Below, one piece after another: positions 63,025-64,000 of a stretch of DNA of 64,000 nt (the first letter of the stretch is position 1; every line of letters starts with the position of its first letter). The stretch is from Xylanibacter ruminicola Ga6B6 (GTDB taxonomy: Bacteria > Bacteroidota > Bacteroidia > Bacteroidales > Bacteroidaceae): positions 124,001-188,000 of the forward strand of contig NZ_JHXD01000003.1 of assembly GCF_000687715.1 (NCBI RefSeq), in the 5' to 3' direction. Below the pieces are notes generated by a model that saw nothing but the letters and a program-made list of their open reading frames with translations, was not told where the DNA came from and did not search any database. The position numbers and the translations under genes are program-made.

Positions 63025-64000
63025 ATGGATTACAAATACTTTCCGCATACAAGCGACGACTTGCAGGCGATGATGGAGAAGGTAGGGGTGACAGACTTGG
63101 ATGGTCTGTATGCCCAGATACCCGATGCCATCCGCTTTAAGGGCGACTACCAGTTGCCCTCGGAGATGAGTGAGTTGGAAGTGCGCCAACTGTTTGATAA
63201 GTTGGGCTCGCAGAACCAACAGCTTACCTGCTTTGCTGGCTATGGTGTTTACGATCACTATATGCCATCTGTTATCCCCAGTTTGTTGCAGCGTTCAGAG
63301 TTCCTTACTTCGTATACTCCGTACCAGGCTGAGATATCACAGGGCACTTTGCACTATATCTTTGAGTATCAGAGCATGATGGCCGAACTGACAGGTATGG
63401 ACATCTCTAACGCTTCGATGTACGATGGTACTACCGCTACTGCCGAGGCTATGATGATGGCTGTTGCCGCAGGTAAGAAACAGAACAAGGTGCTGGTATC
63501 AGCAGGTCTGAATCCCAAGACCCGCAAGGTGCTCGATACCTATGCCCTGCATCAAGGAATCGAACTCGAAACCATCCCTCTGAAGGATGGTGCTACCGAT
63601 CTCTCAATGCTCAAATCTCAACTCGCAAATGGTGGTGTGGCTGGTGCTATTGTGCAACAGCCTAACGTGTATGGTATTGTTGAAGACTTTACCGGTTTTG
63701 CTGAGGCTTGTCATGAGCAGAAGGCTCTGTTTGTCATGAACAGTGTGATTGCCGACTTGGCTGTGCTGAAGACACCAGGCGAGTGGTGTGCTGATATTGC
63801 TGTGGGCGATGGTCAGAGCTTGGGTATCCCCATGCAGTTTGGTGGTCCTTACGTAGGCTATATGTGTTGCACCGAGAAGTTGATTCGTAAGATGCCAGGA
63901 CGCATTGTGGGTATGACCAAGGATAATCGCGATCAGCGTGCCTTTGTACTCACTCTTCAGGCTCGCGAACAGCATATCCGTCGTCAGAAAGCCACTTCAA
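63025..64000 (+). CDS. gcvP: Glycine dehydrogenase (P protein), N-terminal part
   Basis: The frame is open from the ATG at 63025 to the window end (325 codons and one base) and is cut by the window edge. The translation begins MDYKYFPHTSDDLQAMM and contains FAGYGVYDHYMPSVIP, TPYQAEISQGTLHYIF, GMDISNASMYDGTTATAEA and FGGPYVGYM, all typical of the first half of PLP-dependent glycine decarboxylase. Whether the gene is one long P protein or a split P1/P2 pair cannot be told, because the PLP-lysine region lies outside. Confidence 0.93.
   Translation, partial: MDYKYFPHTSDDLQAMMEKVGVTDLDGLYAQIPDAIRFKGDYQLPSEMSELEVRQLFDKLGSQNQQLTCFAGYGVYDHYMPSVIPSLLQRSEFLTSYTPYQAEISQGTLHYIFEYQSMMAELTGMDISNASMYDGTTATAEAMMMAVAAGKKQNKVLVSAGLNPKTRKVLDTYALHQGIELETIPLKDGATDLSMLKSQLANGGVAGAIVQQPNVYGIVEDFTGFAEACHEQKALFVMNSVIADLAVLKTPGEWCADIAVGDGQSLGIPMQFGGPYVGYMCCTEKLIRKMPGRIVGMTKDNRDQRAFVLTLQAREQHIRRQKATS

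Noticed and set aside
63025..64000. Truncated or broken gcvP
   Set aside because: The frame is open to the last base; only the window edge cuts it.

Overview
The window looks like a chromosome segment of a gut- or oral-type Bacteroidales bacterium, most likely Prevotella or a close relative. Evidence is the SusC/SusD pairs, a hybrid two-component regulator, SusR-like TPR regulators, many SPII lipoproteins, near absence of Shine-Dalgarno sites, and repeated TAnnTTTG -7 boxes of the Bacteroidetes primary sigma factor. No rRNA, tRNA, CRISPR array, prophage or insertion sequence was seen. Layout: (1) 0-2.1 kb, a small DUF6078-like gene divergent from a secreted carboxylesterase. (2) 2.1-15.6 kb, a polysaccharide utilization locus (PUL): hybrid regulator, GH43 lipoprotein, an unrecognised 669-residue secreted protein, SusC, SusD and a second, arabinanase-like GH43, ending in a clean terminator. 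(3) 15.7-23.8 kb, glutamine synthetase, a pair of overlapping Cache sensors (one an apparent pseudokinase), and a large protein joining receiver-like domains to a PEP-synthase-type ATP-grasp domain. (4) 23.9-36.8 kb, a starch-type PUL: SusR-like regulator, GH97, SusC, SusD, a surface lipoprotein with two CBM26-like modules and two GH13 amylases. (5) 36.8-45.7 kb, alanine dehydrogenase, an SPFH protein, a C10 peptidase with leucine-rich repeats, a repeat-rich island around an AAA-type ATPase, TrmO, another GH43 and fructose-bisphosphate aldolase. (6) 45.9-52.2 kb, a TolC-MacA-MacB efflux operon that also carries its LytS/LytTR pair. (7) 52.4-57.7 kb, two membrane TPR/HTH regulators and a propeller-thioredoxin lipoprotein. 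(8) 57.7-64 kb, a FucP-like transporter with an aquaporin, a hydrolase-nucleotidase fusion, and lipoate ligase with glycine cleavage genes gcvT, gcvH and gcvP (cut by the window edge). How the genes work together: in each PUL the regulator senses a glycan in the periplasm, SusD and the binding lipoproteins capture it at the surface, SusC imports oligosaccharides and the GH enzymes degrade them. The lplA-gcv cluster makes and loads the lipoylated H protein for glycine catabolism. The most unusual material is non-coding. There are two arrays with an exact 22-bp period built on TTCCC-N5-GGGAA, and inverted arms made of 7-, 8- or 12-bp tandem units. There are also TGANAAT heptamer arrays that fill operon spacers, and the same kind of heptamer is read as a coiled coil inside a regulator. 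All functions are inferred from reading the sequence; no database search was possible.
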